Assembly: GCA_019745415.1 (NCBI GenBank)
Contig: JAIETF010000053.1
Coordinates: forward strand, 85,122 to 149,121
Source: Candidatus Obscuribacterales bacterium
GTDB taxonomy: Bacteria; Cyanobacteriota; Vampirovibrionia; Obscuribacterales; Obscuribacteraceae
Reading direction: 5' to 3'
Length of the DNA: 64,000 bases
The first letter of the stretch is position 1. Each line of letters opens with the position of its first letter. The notes under the pieces are model-generated. The model was not told where the DNA came from and ran no database searches. It saw only the letters and a list, made by a program, of their open reading frames with translations. Shown in pieces: positions 8,965-17,730 of this stretch. Made by a program: the position numbers and the translations under genes.

Positions 8965-9073
8965 TTCTAGGCATAGGCGTGTGGTCTTTACTGAATAACC
9001 GATATCGGTTATTCGAAAAAAATGCAGAGCCTGATCGCGAATTCAATCAGGCTCTGCTAGCCTATGCCTAGAA
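8965..9073. repeat. Nested inverted-repeat element containing palindrome copy 2
   Basis: The outer arms TTCTAGGCATAGGC (8965-8978) and GCCTATGCCTAGAA (9060-9073) are perfect complements. Inside lie the perfect palindrome AATAACCGATATCGGTTATT (8994-9013, preceded by CTG) and a 12-bp hairpin (9024-9057). The rest of the 320-bp gap between the convergent genes holds no credible gene; a 73-codon frame across it lacks an ATG and a ribosome-binding site. Confidence 0.7.
9016..9057 (-). terminator. Rho-independent terminator of the DUF1871-like gene
   Basis: On the minus strand, the perfect 12-bp stem GCAGAGCCTGAT/ATCAGGCTCTGC with a 10-nt loop is followed by ATTTTTTT. It lies about 65 bp beyond the stop of the small minus-strand gene. 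Confidence 0.75.
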
Positions 9074-9120
9074 CCCTTGTTCCAGTCAAGGCACTTCTGA
9101 ACTTACTCTTGACTGTTTGG

Positions 9121-9486
9121 TCAGTCGTTGACTATGTTCCAAATTTCCTGTCCGAGTACTTTGTAGACCTCAGATTTGGGATTGTAGATTTGGTTCAGGT
9201 CGGCCTCGGAATACAGCGGCTGAGCTTCTGTCCACTCAGCACTTGACGGCTCGGACGGAGACCGAGAAGCATTTACTGAAGTACCCCACCCGAATTGCCG
9301 ACGGAAGACATTGGCAATCAGTGTCGCCATGTCGCTGGCTGAGTTGATTTCAGCAAGGCGATCCATGATGATTTCGGCTTCTGATGAGTATTCGTCGCTG
9401 GGTGCACCATTCACAGCCAAGCCTTCCGGGTCGGCATTGTAGAGTGCACTTGCGATGCGGTGTTTCAGTTCTTGATCACTGGTCAT
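9121..9486 (-). CDS. Small cytoplasmic protein, DUF1871-like
   Basis: 121 residues from an ATG with GAGGA six bases upstream. The N-terminal half contains LYNADPEGLAVNGAPSDEY followed by SSEAEIIMDRL. This matches the pattern WDP.GL...GAP.DEY..E of the DUF1871/YugE-type small proteins as I remember it. The second half is less conserved and rich in Ser/Glu. No signal peptide or cysteines. The gene lies 77 bp downstream of the anchored repeat protein on the same strand, with a hairpin between them. DUF1871 proteins have no established biochemical role, though related sequences occur near polymorphic-toxin immunity genes. Family call is by motif memory only. Confidence 0.55.
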   Translation of the reverse strand: MTSDQELKHRIASALYNADPEGLAVNGAPSDEYSSEAEIIMDRLAEINSASDMATLIANVFRRQFGWGTSVNASRSPSEPSSAEWTEAQPLYSEADLNQIYNPKSEVYKVLGQEIWNIVND

Positions 9487-9512
9487 GTAGTCCTCTTGTT
9501 ATTGTGCAGGAA

Positions 9513-9547
9513 GGATCACCTGAAAGTCAGAAACTAGCAGGTGATCC
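9513..9547 (-). terminator. Hairpin after the anchored repeat-protein gene
   Basis: Perfect 10-bp stem GGATCACCTG/CAGGTGATCC with a 15-nt loop, 17 bp beyond the stop codon. It has no long T run, so it may be a weak terminator or processing signal. Confidence 0.45.
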
Positions 9548-9563
9548 CCCTGGGAATTTCAAC

Positions 9564-10961
9564 TTAGTCCAACTTCAGTTCGAGGGCTTTCGCGCTTCGA
9601 ACCGGACTATCGGGGCTGTTCTTCCTTAGAATCGGCAGAATGGTAGCTGGTTTGGTCAAGCCGTCCAGATTTTCGCTGGTTGTCTTGTCGCCTGTTACCA
9701 ACTGCTGGCTTTTGACGCGGTTGTACTCGACTTCCTCCACCTTTTCGAGCGTGCCGTCAAGGCGATATGAACGTCGAGTGAAGGTGCCCCAGCTGGAAGC
9801 GGGTTTGCGGATCTCGGCCGATTTGACCACTTTGCCGCCGGGGTAGAAGGTCAGCTCACGCTTGGTGTTGTAAGTGCCTTCATAGAACTCGGTCACGGAT
9901 TCCAGCACGTAGCCGTCGGAGACAACGCCAACTTGATCTTGCGGAATCGATTTGTCGAGCTTTACCCATCGCTGCTGCACCAGGGCTCTGACACCGTAGT
10001 TGTTAGGGCTGTTGCTCTGGTCGAAGTAGCGGACGATGACAGCATCGCTCTGGTTGGGATAGCTTTTCTCCATCACTGCCTTGCCCGTCTTCTCGTCATA
10101 GGTGGTGACCGAGACGTCGGAATAGCCGTAGGCGGTGACCATCTTTTTTGACTTGCCATCGGCTGTGTAGTCGGTGATTTCCGAGCTCCAAGAGCCGTAG
10201 GTGATCGACCGGTAACGAATGCCGTTGGCGTCGAAGAAATCTCGCTGAAGTCCGTTATAGCCAGAGACGCTAACTCTCTCGATCAGACGACCTCCGATGG
10301 CGAAGACCTGTTCTGACACGAGAGCACCGTTTTGATCTTTGGCGTAGACGCCAATGCGCTCGATACCGGTTCCGTTCTCGAAATAGGTTGTGCTGACCAA
10401 GTCGCCGAGGGCTGACAGAACGGTGACTTCCTTCAGTCGTCCGTTGGCGAAATAGGTATACTCAGCGTTGACAGTTTTGCCGTCCTTGGCGAGTTCGACT
10501 ATGCGAGCCAGCCTGCGAAGCGACAGGTCGGCGTCGGCGGCTTCAGTTGTGGGGTTCGACTGAGCGGCCGAGTTGACACCAGGGGTGGCGTTCTTGGCTT
10601 GCTCTTCGATTTTGAGCTGCTCTTCCTTCGTGGGAGCGTAGTACTCTCGGTAAGTGGAGACCTTGTTGTTTGAGAAGGAAACCACTGCGGAGCGACCGTC
10701 TTTGTATTCGATGCGCATGTAGGTGCGCATCGCACCCGATGAGTCGGTGCGCACGATGCGCACTGTTTCGCCGGATTTCGGTGCTTTCAGATATACCGTC
10801 GTAACTGGTTTGGATGAAAAAGTCTGGTCGGGAAGCTTGCTGGAACCGCTATCGGAGATGAAGCCGAGCAGGTTCGAGACAAGTATGCCCAGACCGAGGA
10901 GGACGATCAAACCGCCCCAAACGTATCTGGGCTTGAAATTCTTCCACTTGTTCTCTTTCAT
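9564..10961 (-). CDS. Membrane-anchored periplasmic repeat protein (MORN/YwqK-like)
   Basis: 465 residues from the ATG that precedes KENKWKN; a longer in-frame start adds 20 residues without a ribosome-binding site. A single transmembrane segment (about residues 13-35, WGGLIVLLGLGILVSNLLG) leaves a large extracytoplasmic domain. From residue 50 on it is beta-rich, with loosely repeated units of the type Y..NGRLKEV...SALGDLVSTTYFENG. These resemble the Tyr-Asp or YwqK/MORN-like repeats that fold as beta-hairpins. No catalytic motif is visible. It is followed by a hairpin and a small gene on the same strand. Probably a surface or periplasmic structural protein; family not established. Confidence 0.5.
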   Translation of the reverse strand: MKENKWKNFKPRYVWGGLIVLLGLGILVSNLLGFISDSGSSKLPDQTFSSKPVTTVYLKAPKSGETVRIVRTDSSGAMRTYMRIEYKDGRSAVVSFSNNKVSTYREYYAPTKEEQLKIEEQAKNATPGVNSAAQSNPTTEAADADLSLRRLARIVELAKDGKTVNAEYTYFANGRLKEVTVLSALGDLVSTTYFENGTGIERIGVYAKDQNGALVSEQVFAIGGRLIERVSVSGYNGLQRDFFDANGIRYRSITYGSWSSEITDYTADGKSKKMVTAYGYSDVSVTTYDEKTGKAVMEKSYPNQSDAVIVRYFDQSNSPNNYGVRALVQQRWVKLDKSIPQDQVGVVSDGYVLESVTEFYEGTYNTKRELTFYPGGKVVKSAEIRKPASSWGTFTRRSYRLDGTLEKVEEVEYNRVKSQQLVTGDKTTSENLDGLTKPATILPILRKNSPDSPVRSAKALELKLD

Positions 10962-11075
10962 GGAACACCTGTCCTTATGTGGAAATGGCGAGTGGTGCAG
11001 CGAAGAGAATCGCCGCACCACTCGCGGTGGCTACTGCCGGGCGGAGGAAGTCCTGCGCCAAGCATGGTTTTCTTT

Positions 11076-11129
11076 GTCAGACAGCTGGCAGCCTCAGGTT
11101 GAGACCTTTAGCTGCCAGCTGGTGCTGAC
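11076..11129 (-). terminator. Hairpin downstream of the HExxH-protein gene
   Basis: A long stem: CAGCTGGCAGC (11082-11092) pairs with GCTGCCAGCTG (11111-11121) and is extended by GTCAG/CTGAC. It starts about 30 bp after the stop codon. No T tract follows. Confidence 0.45.
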
Positions 11130-11157
11130 AGTGACTCGGGCTTGGGTCGGCTAAGCT

Positions 11158-13419
11158 TCAGCTGCCGTTTCCTTCGCCACCCCCGGCTTCAGGGCCTGCG
11201 TCCTCGTCGACGGTGTCGTCGCTCTCGGCAGAGGCGGGTGCACCTGCCGACGAACCTGAGCCGGAATTGGCGTCGGCATTGGCGTCGCCGCCGTTGCCGC
11301 TGGTTGCGGCATCGGCAGCCAGTTCGGCCTGCTCCGCCGCTTCCGCCTTGAGGCGCGCCGTTTCCTTGTCGAAGCGGTCGCGCACCTGGTCGATCATCTT
11401 CAGGGCGTTTTCCTCGACGATGGCGGCTGCCTTGCGAGGCTGATAGCCCGACTTGCAGAGACCCCAGTAGGCCAGAGTCGCTGCCGAGATGACATAGGTG
11501 ACGTGCATGTCACCCTTGTCGGTGGGCAGCTCCGACTTGCCTTCCATGAGCATCTGGGCCAGGAGTTGTGCCTTGGCTTCGCGCTCGGGAGTCCAGTTGA
11601 TGATGTCGATGGTGCTGGCACCGCCTAGGCTCTTGAGCGGCGTACGAATCAGGGCGCGCGCCACGATGGGAGCGACTGCCTTGATATCGGCCACCGGGAT
11701 CTGAATCTCGGGGTGTTCCTTCTTGCCTTCGGTCGACTTCCAGGTAATGTACTCCGGAATGTTGTCGAAGCCGACGCCCTGATCGGCGAGTGCACGGCAC
11801 TGACGCGCTTCCTTGCTGAAGCCGATCTCGTCGAGAGCGGCGGCAACGATGTAGGCGCGGATGTAGTCCGGCGGATGCGGCAGGAAGGTCAGCGAGACCT
11901 GGCCGTTGCCCACCTGGCTCAGTTCGTAGAACGACTCGGTGCGCAGCAGCTTGGGCGTGTTGAAGATGTTCTTGCGCTTCGAGTTGAAGGCCGAGAACGT
12001 GGAGAGCATGTTGTACAGGTAGGCCGGACCGCCGAGCAGCACGCCGCCCGAGATGTCCGCGTCCACCTCGCCGATGGTGTCGACGAAGAGCTTGACCAAG
12101 AGATTGGCCAGGGGCACCTGCTGCCGTCCGATCTTGACTGCGCTCTTGCTCAGCTTCAGCTCGCCCTTTTCGTGGGCTTCGAGCACAGCCTTTGCCACCA
12201 CAGCGCTGAGCTCATCGCCGAGACCTTCCACATCGTGGAAGATGTCGTGCCGGAACTCGTGCATGTAGAGGATGAGCATGAGCGTGATGATGTTGCGCTC
12301 GTCGTGCGGCACTTCGATGGCATGAGCACCGATGGGACCGCGAGTGCCGGGCAGAGTGGCCGGACCTTCACCGGAGAAGCGCGCCACGTAGACATTGCCC
12401 ACGCCGTAGACGCGTGTCTTGAGGCGGTTCTTGGTTTCGGCGCTCATGGAACTGGCGTCCACGTTACCTTCGAAGAGGTGGTGAGCCTGTTCGACCGAGA
12501 AGACGACGGCGTCCAGTTCCTTGTACTTGCCGCTGCGCTGCTGGCCGAAAGCGTCCGTCCAGATGCGCAGAACGTTGATGATCGGCGTCAGCTCTTCATC
12601 GAGCACTTCGATGGCGGCATCGAGCAGCCGGTACTCGGGCGTGCCGGGGTTCTGGGCGCGCAGACCGTCGAGGGTGCGAGGCAGCGCAGCCAGGTAGACC
12701 CGGCGCAGCTTGTTCAGCTGGCCTTCGAGGCTGTCGATGGCAGGCAGGTACTTGGGGTCCATGTTCTCACGGGCCCAGCTCACCTTGTCGGCCTGCTCAT
12801 CGAAGCGCTCGGCGACGATGGCGTCGTACTTACCGTCTTCGAGCAGTTCGCGCAGACCACCGGCGGCCACCAGCAAAGTGGCGTCGACGGCGGCTTCACG
12901 AGCCTTCTCGAGCTGCGGAATGATGCCGGCCGGGCGCTTGGCGGGGATACGGCCCAGGGTGGGGCTGCCCGGAACATAGGTGCGCAGCAGACCGGAATCG
13001 CCGACTTCGTCGTCGGTCAATTCCATCTCGGGATGCCGGCCCTGGCAGTGGGGGGAGGTGGTGCAACCATGGTCGTTGCCATGATCGCTGCCGTGGTCAC
13101 CTCCTTTGCCGAAAGGGCGGCCGAGGTCCTCGCTGTCGATGCCGGTGCCGGTGCCGGATTCATTGCCGTCGACGTCATCCGAGCGGGAAGCGCGGGCGGC
13201 GCGAGCGGCAGCCTGCTTCTGCTTGATGCGTGCCAGAGCGCGCACCACCAGGGTCTCCTCGTTCGGGAAAGGGAAATTCTCGGCGCCATAGCCGGGGCAG
13301 ATGACCACATGGGGACGGCAGCCGCCCTTGTGACCGTGGGGACGACGATCGTCGCCCTTGTCGCCGGTTTCACCGAGATTGAGAACGATCACAGGAGTAG
13401 AGGCATTGGATTTTGCCAT
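11158..13419 (-). CDS. Large protein with HExxH motif and His-rich segment (putative metallopeptidase)
   Basis: 753 residues, GGAGC eight bases before the ATG. No family recognised. Visible parts: an N-terminal region with Cys/His-containing patches (HKGGCRPHVVICPGYG); a low-complexity His/Asp/Gly stretch near 105-130 (GDHGSDHGNDHGCTTSPHC); a helical region; then YMHEFRHDIFHD with an HExxH zinc-protease signature at His387-His391. GDELSAVVAKA just downstream supplies possible third ligands, as in gluzincins. A Ser/Ala/Gly/Glu-rich tail occupies the last 70 residues. No signal peptide. The gene uses almost only G/C-ending codons, suggesting high expression. It is flanked by fadE and an anchored repeat protein on the same strand. 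Zinc peptidase activity is inference. Confidence 0.55.
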   Translation of the reverse strand: MAKSNASTPVIVLNLGETGDKGDDRRPHGHKGGCRPHVVICPGYGAENFPFPNEETLVVRALARIKQKQAAARAARASRSDDVDGNESGTGTGIDSEDLGRPFGKGGDHGSDHGNDHGCTTSPHCQGRHPEMELTDDEVGDSGLLRTYVPGSPTLGRIPAKRPAGIIPQLEKAREAAVDATLLVAAGGLRELLEDGKYDAIVAERFDEQADKVSWARENMDPKYLPAIDSLEGQLNKLRRVYLAALPRTLDGLRAQNPGTPEYRLLDAAIEVLDEELTPIINVLRIWTDAFGQQRSGKYKELDAVVFSVEQAHHLFEGNVDASSMSAETKNRLKTRVYGVGNVYVARFSGEGPATLPGTRGPIGAHAIEVPHDERNIITLMLILYMHEFRHDIFHDVEGLGDELSAVVAKAVLEAHEKGELKLSKSAVKIGRQQVPLANLLVKLFVDTIGEVDADISGGVLLGGPAYLYNMLSTFSAFNSKRKNIFNTPKLLRTESFYELSQVGNGQVSLTFLPHPPDYIRAYIVAAALDEIGFSKEARQCRALADQGVGFDNIPEYITWKSTEGKKEHPEIQIPVADIKAVAPIVARALIRTPLKSLGGASTIDIINWTPEREAKAQLLAQMLMEGKSELPTDKGDMHVTYVISAATLAYWGLCKSGYQPRKAAAIVEENALKMIDQVRDRFDKETARLKAEAAEQAELAADAATSGNGGDANADANSGSGSSAGAPASAESDDTVDEDAGPEAGGGEGNGS

Positions 13420-13460
13420 AAATAGGCTCCTTTTCTAGTTGTTTGACTCAATGGAGGCGA

Positions 13461-13493
13461 AAGAAAACGCGACCGAGATTGCTCTCGGCCGCG
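13461..13493 (-). terminator. Rho-independent terminator after fadE
   Basis: On the minus strand, CGCGGCCGAG pairs with CTCGGTCGCG (one G-T pair) around a 6-nt loop, followed by TTTTCTT. It lies about 20 bp after the fadE stop and before the next gene. Confidence 0.75.
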
Positions 13494-13513
13494 CTCTTTC
13501 AGAAAACCCGCGT

Positions 13514-15730
13514 TTAGCGGTAGTAGTGCTCGTCCTTGAAGACGTCCACTTCGCAGGCCGACAGGCAAGCGGCGAGCGCTTCCTTGACCTGCTGGGCTTC
13601 GGCGGCGGTGAGGACACCGTTTGCCTGGGCCTCGCTCACCAGCGCGAAGTCGGCGCCGCCACGGGGCAGCTGCTTGCGCTTCTGAGCGGCGGAGATCTTG
13701 TCGAACAGGCTGGCGGCTTCGCTCTTGAGGCGGAAAGCCTTGATCAGACGACCGAGCGCCGGCTTGTCTTCGGCGGGGATGTAGACACCCTCGCTCAGAC
13801 GCAGGAACTGCTCGTCGAAGTTCTGGATGGCGCGCGCCGCACCGTGCGAATGCTTGTCGCTGGTGCCCAGCGAAAGCGGATTGACGCGCAGACCGAAGAG
13901 GCCGAGGGTGCGCATGAAGAAGCCCACCACCGGCATGCGGGAGTTGGCGTAGATGCCTTCGAAGGCCTTCTGCACTTCATTGAGGGCGAACTCGACGCTC
14001 GCCTGCACCAGGGGCAGGTCTTCGGGACGCCGGCCTTCTGCTTCGAAGCGACGCAGTGCCGCCACGCCCAGAGAGATCCAGGCGAAGGCGTCGGCATAGC
14101 GACCGTTCAGGCGACCTTCCTTCTTGAGGTTGCCGCCGACCAGCAGGAGACCCAGGTCGGTGAGCAAGCCGAAGCGAGCGGCAGCCCAGCCCAGACGGCG
14201 ATAGTAGGTCTTGGTCTGCGGTGCCACGTTGGGCACGCTGATCAGATGGCCGCGGGTGACGCTGTGCAAGCCGGTGCGCAGCGCGCCCAGGACCACATGA
14301 CCGACCCAGCCGAAGAGGGTGTTGCGGAAGAGACGGGGGTCGTCCTTCTCGACGGCTTCGACCATGCGCTGCGAGTAGGGGTGGCAACGCACCGCACCCT
14401 GACCGTTCACCAGGAAGGTGCGGGTCATGATGTTGGCGCCTTCCACGGTGATGCCCACCGGGATGGACTGGTAGAGCAGCCCGAGGATGTTGTTCGGACC
14501 CTGCATGACGCCGGCGCCGCTGAAGACATCCATGCCGTCGCCGACCACGCGTGCCGACCAGTCGGTGCTGTAGGCCTTGAGCATGCCCGACGTCACCGGC
14601 GGGTTGATGTTGTTGTCGATGGCGGTGCAGAGGAAGACACGGGAGGCTTCGAAGAGATAGGTGAGGGCCGCCATGCGACCGACCCGCTCTTCCACGCCCT
14701 GCATCTTGCCGATGGCCAGGCCGAACTGGCTGCGCACCATCGAGTAGGCACCGGTGGCCGTGGTGGCCATCTTCATGCCGCCGATGGCACCTGCGGGCAG
14801 CGAGATGCCGCGACCGCCTGCCAGCTGCTCCATGAGCATGCGCCAACCGCGACCAGCGCAGTCGGGGCCGCCGATGATGTTGTCCAGGCCGACGACCACG
14901 TCCTTGCCGATCAGGGGGCCGTTTTCGAAGCCGCCGCCGATGGGCATGTGGTGGTCACCGTTGTAGAAGCCCGGCGTGCCCTTGTGCACCAGGATGGTGG
15001 TGATGCCGACGTTCTCGCCCTTGCCGAGCAGATTGTCGGGGTCGATCACCTTGCAGGCCACAGTGGCGATGTTGGCGATCGAGCCGAGGGTCATGTAGCG
15101 CTTCTCGAAGTTGCAGCGCAGCTTGATGCTGCCGTCGCTGTCGCGGAAGGCATGGGCGGTGGCCTTGATGCTTTCGGCGTCGCTGCCGGCGGTGAGCTCG
15201 GTCAGACCGAAGCAGGGCACATAGGTGCCGTCGGCCAGGCGAGGCAGATAGTGCTTCTTCTGCTCGGGGGTGCCGTAGTGGATGAGCAGTTCGGCCGCGC
15301 TCAGGCTGTTGGCGATGATCACCACGGTGGCCACCTGACTGCAGTGGGGCATGAGTTTGCCCATGATGGTGGAGATGGCCAGGCGCGAGAAGCCCTTGCC
15401 GCCCCACTCTTTGGGAATCATCAGGCCCATGAAGCCCTGCGCCTTGAGGTAGGCCATGGCGTCGTCGGGGATGCGACGGGTCAGGTAAGCGTTCCATGGG
15501 TCGACCATGGCACAGAGTTCCTGACAGGGACCGTCGATGAAGTCCTGCTCTTCCTTGGTCAGCCCGCCGTAGGGATTGGCGAGCACCTGCTTGAAGCGCA
15601 GCTTACCGGCGAAGATATCGCCGTCGATCCAGACATCACCCGCCTCCAGCGCCTGGCGCTCGGTGGCGGAGATCTCCGGCAGAAGTTTCCATGAACGCAT
15701 GAGCTTCATGGCCATTTTGGATGGAGACAT
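13514..15730 (-). CDS. fadE: Acyl-CoA dehydrogenase, FadE type
   Basis: 738 residues from the ATG of MSPSKMAMKL, preceded by AAGGGA; a longer frame upstream has no support. It catalyses the first, FAD-dependent step of fatty-acid beta-oxidation (acyl-CoA to 2-enoyl-CoA). The N-terminal part carries ERQALEAGDVWIDGDIFAGK and LTKEEQDFIDGPCQELC, typical of the FadE branch. The acyl-CoA dehydrogenase core follows with IPKEWGGKGFS, CFGLTELTAGSDAESIK and ILGLLYQSIPVG-like helices. The C-terminal 250 residues correspond to the DUF1974 extension found in E. coli FadE (814 aa). Codons are strongly G/C-ending, as in highly expressed genes. A TATCGGTATCGGTATAAC repeat lies about 25-45 bp upstream and could be an operator. 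No other beta-oxidation gene is nearby. Confidence 0.9.
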   Translation of the reverse strand: MSPSKMAMKLMRSWKLLPEISATERQALEAGDVWIDGDIFAGKLRFKQVLANPYGGLTKEEQDFIDGPCQELCAMVDPWNAYLTRRIPDDAMAYLKAQGFMGLMIPKEWGGKGFSRLAISTIMGKLMPHCSQVATVVIIANSLSAAELLIHYGTPEQKKHYLPRLADGTYVPCFGLTELTAGSDAESIKATAHAFRDSDGSIKLRCNFEKRYMTLGSIANIATVACKVIDPDNLLGKGENVGITTILVHKGTPGFYNGDHHMPIGGGFENGPLIGKDVVVGLDNIIGGPDCAGRGWRMLMEQLAGGRGISLPAGAIGGMKMATTATGAYSMVRSQFGLAIGKMQGVEERVGRMAALTYLFEASRVFLCTAIDNNINPPVTSGMLKAYSTDWSARVVGDGMDVFSGAGVMQGPNNILGLLYQSIPVGITVEGANIMTRTFLVNGQGAVRCHPYSQRMVEAVEKDDPRLFRNTLFGWVGHVVLGALRTGLHSVTRGHLISVPNVAPQTKTYYRRLGWAAARFGLLTDLGLLLVGGNLKKEGRLNGRYADAFAWISLGVAALRRFEAEGRRPEDLPLVQASVEFALNEVQKAFEGIYANSRMPVVGFFMRTLGLFGLRVNPLSLGTSDKHSHGAARAIQNFDEQFLRLSEGVYIPAEDKPALGRLIKAFRLKSEAASLFDKISAAQKRKQLPRGGADFALVSEAQANGVLTAAEAQQVKEALAACLSACEVDVFKDEHYYR

Positions 15731-15837
15731 TGTTTGTTCCCTTGGTTCGTTATACCGATACCGATGGGTAATCGATAAGTTGAGGGGCCGCCAACCGCCG
15801 CGGTATTTCAGCTCCACGGCGGTTGTCGGGTCCATAC

Positions 15838-15908
15838 AAAAATCGCCGGGCGGAAGCGGTCGAAAGATGTGCTGTCACATCATTAGTTCTGACCGTCCCG
15901 TCCGGCGA
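15838..15908 (-). terminator. Terminator downstream of the M4 peptidase gene
   Basis: On the minus strand, an 11-bp arm TCGCCGGACGG pairs with CCGCCCGGCGA across a 44-nt loop and is followed by TTTTT. A smaller hairpin (TCTGACGC/GCGTCAGA) overlaps the stop codon of the peptidase gene. Confidence 0.6.
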
Positions 15909-15975
15909 GTGCATCAAAAGGGATGCTGTTTGAAGTCCGGCTTGAGTCGCCGGTCTTCAGATCTGACGCGAAGCG

Positions 15976-16995
15976 TCAGACCTTGATGCCCACGTCGTCC
16001 CAAGCCTTCTTGAGCTTGGCCACGAGGGCGGGCGCCATGGTGTTGCAGTTCTCGACCGTCTTGCGGGCGAAGTCGGCGATGCTGGCGCGGCCGGTGACGC
16101 GGTTGGTGCCGCAGTTCGACTCCCACCAGATGTGCGCCGGCTCCTTCCAGGAGTGGCCGCCCACGGCGTTGGCGAACAGGGCGAAGGCCTTGTTCGGGAT
16201 GCCGCTGTTGATGTGCACACCACCGTTATCGCCCGAACCGCGGTACAGCTTGCTGTAGTGGTCGGGCTGCGGGTCCTTGCCCAGCTTCGGATCGTTGTAG
16301 GCGGTGCCCGGAGCGATCATCGAACGCAGGGCGACACCCTTGATGGTCGGGCCGAAGATGCCCTTGCCGATCAGCCAGTGTGCCTTGTCCACCGTCTCCT
16401 TGTTGAGCCACTGCTCGTAGCAGGCGCCCATCACGTCGGAGAAGCTCTCGTTCAGAGCGCCGGACTCGCCGTAGTAGTCGAGACCCGAGGTGTGCTCGGT
16501 GACGCCGTGAGCCAGCTCATGACCGACCACGTTGGCGGTGACGAAGGTGACGAAGATGACGCCGTCGCCGTCGCCATAGGTCATGCTGGAGCCGTTCCAG
16601 AAGGCGTTGTTGTAGTTGCGACCGTAGTGGACGGTGCCCACCAGGTTCATGCCGTTGCCGTCGATCGAGTTCCAGCCGAATTCCTGCTTGAGGAAGTCGC
16701 GCATGCCGCCGTGGTAGTCGTAGGCATTGTCGGTGGTCTTGTCGCCGGTGACCTTGTCGCCTTCGAAGCGAGCACGCGTGCCGGGCAGGCGGGTCGTGTT
16801 CTTGGCGTCGTAGATCTGGCGCTCGGCCTTGCCGGCGGCGAAGCGGTAGGGGATGCGGCCGGAGGCAGCAGCCTGAGCGATCTTCTGGGTTTCGAGGATG
16901 GTGGCGATGAAGGACAGCGAGGCGTTCGGATTGAGCCGCGCGATGTCGTGCAGCAGGTCGGACGGGATGAAACCGTCCAGGGTACGCTTGGTCAT
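15976..16995 (-). CDS. M4 (thermolysin-family) metallopeptidase, protealysin-like
   Basis: 339 residues; the zinc-binding GHELAHGVTEHTSG gives His159, catalytic Glu160 and His163, and the third ligand is Glu183 in GALNESFSDVMG. The C-terminal domain has NGGVHINSGIPNKAFALF, containing the family's transition-state His. There is no signal peptide and no long prodomain. The first 45 residues hold FIPSDLLHDIARLNP, which resembles the short precursor of protealysin-type enzymes (P..LL..I). Such enzymes are often intracellular or exported by other means, with broad specificity for hydrophobic P1' residues. AAGGAAAG precedes the ATG. Strongly G/C-ending codons. The gene sits upstream of fadE, with a terminator between, and is divergent from the M1 aminopeptidases across a 735-bp gap. 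Confidence 0.92.
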   Translation of the reverse strand: MTKRTLDGFIPSDLLHDIARLNPNASLSFIATILETQKIAQAAASGRIPYRFAAGKAERQIYDAKNTTRLPGTRARFEGDKVTGDKTTDNAYDYHGGMRDFLKQEFGWNSIDGNGMNLVGTVHYGRNYNNAFWNGSSMTYGDGDGVIFVTFVTANVVGHELAHGVTEHTSGLDYYGESGALNESFSDVMGACYEQWLNKETVDKAHWLIGKGIFGPTIKGVALRSMIAPGTAYNDPKLGKDPQPDHYSKLYRGSGDNGGVHINSGIPNKAFALFANAVGGHSWKEPAHIWWESNCGTNRVTGRASIADFARKTVENCNTMAPALVAKLKKAWDDVGIKV

Positions 16996-17730
16996 GGTAC
17001 TTTCCTTTTTGTTTATTCCGGCGAAACAAACTGCAGCCTCAGGTCCAAGCGGAATTGCTTTGGTACCGGCGGCAGCCTTTCGGCGGTTGGTTGATGAAGC
17101 AGAAAAACGTTCAGTTCAGTCTTCGGTCCGCTGCGAACACACCCCTGGCTAGCAGGTGATCACCTCCATCCTGCACTGCAGGTGGTGGCTATTGTTCGAA
17201 GTGGTGACAGAGCTTATGAGAAAAAGCTTGTATTGGTTTCCGAAGAAAAGAGGACTAAACGCGCCGTGAGACTAAGAAATAACCAGATAGGAATTCAAGA
17301 TGCAGATAGATAACTGAAATATATTCAAGATCTGGATGTCAAGAGGCACAAATTACGTGGTTAGCGCAACTTGGCCTGCCTGCGCTGTTTGCTTTGTCGG
17401 CTCAAAAATCAGAATGACGAAAACTGCTTGAAAGAGTCTCGCAAGATAAGAGCTCACTTTTGTGAGCATATTCATATCTTGACATTCTTGCCTCAAATGG
17501 AAGGAATCGTCTAGAGATCAGGTACTCATGTTCATCGCGCGAATAATTCTTTTGGAATTCTCGCTTATTCTCTATAGGTAAGTCCCTTAATCTAGACAGA
17601 GACAAACAGGCGCGCCGCTTGGCTATAAATTGTTGTGACATTAGGTTGTCGAATCCGAGACTATCTCATTATTCAGAGCTCATTTTCTGCCAAAATCTCT
17701 TTCGGCTTTCGGAAGAAATTGAGGTAAGCG
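16996..17730. other. Long divergent intergenic region between peptidase genes
   Basis: About 735 bp between the M4 and first M1 peptidase genes. Two adjacent palindromes, AGGTGATCACCT (17154-17165) and CCTGCACTGCAGG (17170-17182), lie about 160-190 bp upstream of the M4 start and may be operator sites. The remainder is AT-richer. A 79-codon minus-strand frame there has no ribosome-binding site or protein-like features. Nothing else identified. Confidence 0.4.

Noticed and set aside
8850..9071. 73-codon frame across the nested inverted repeat
   Set aside because: TTG start, no ribosome-binding site, and it runs through a palindrome and a terminator stem.
11713..15694. Very long open frames on the plus strand opposite the HExxH protein and fadE
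   Set aside because: They mirror the G/C-ending codons of the real minus-strand genes; their translations are His/Gly/Glu/Val-rich without domains, and the minus-strand frames carry recognisable motifs.
15751..15775. Possible fourth copy of the CCGATATCGG palindrome upstream of fadE
   Set aside because: Sequence is ATACCGATACCGATGGGTAA, a direct rather than inverted arrangement; symmetry is lost, so not counted as a copy.
17154..17170. GATCACCTCC resembles the 3' end of 16S rRNA (anti-Shine-Dalgarno)
   Set aside because: No rRNA sequence precedes it; the match is part of a short palindrome (AGGTGATCACCT) in an intergenic region.
17402..17641. 79-codon minus-strand frame in the long intergenic gap
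   Set aside because: No ribosome-binding site, composition not protein-like, no domain.
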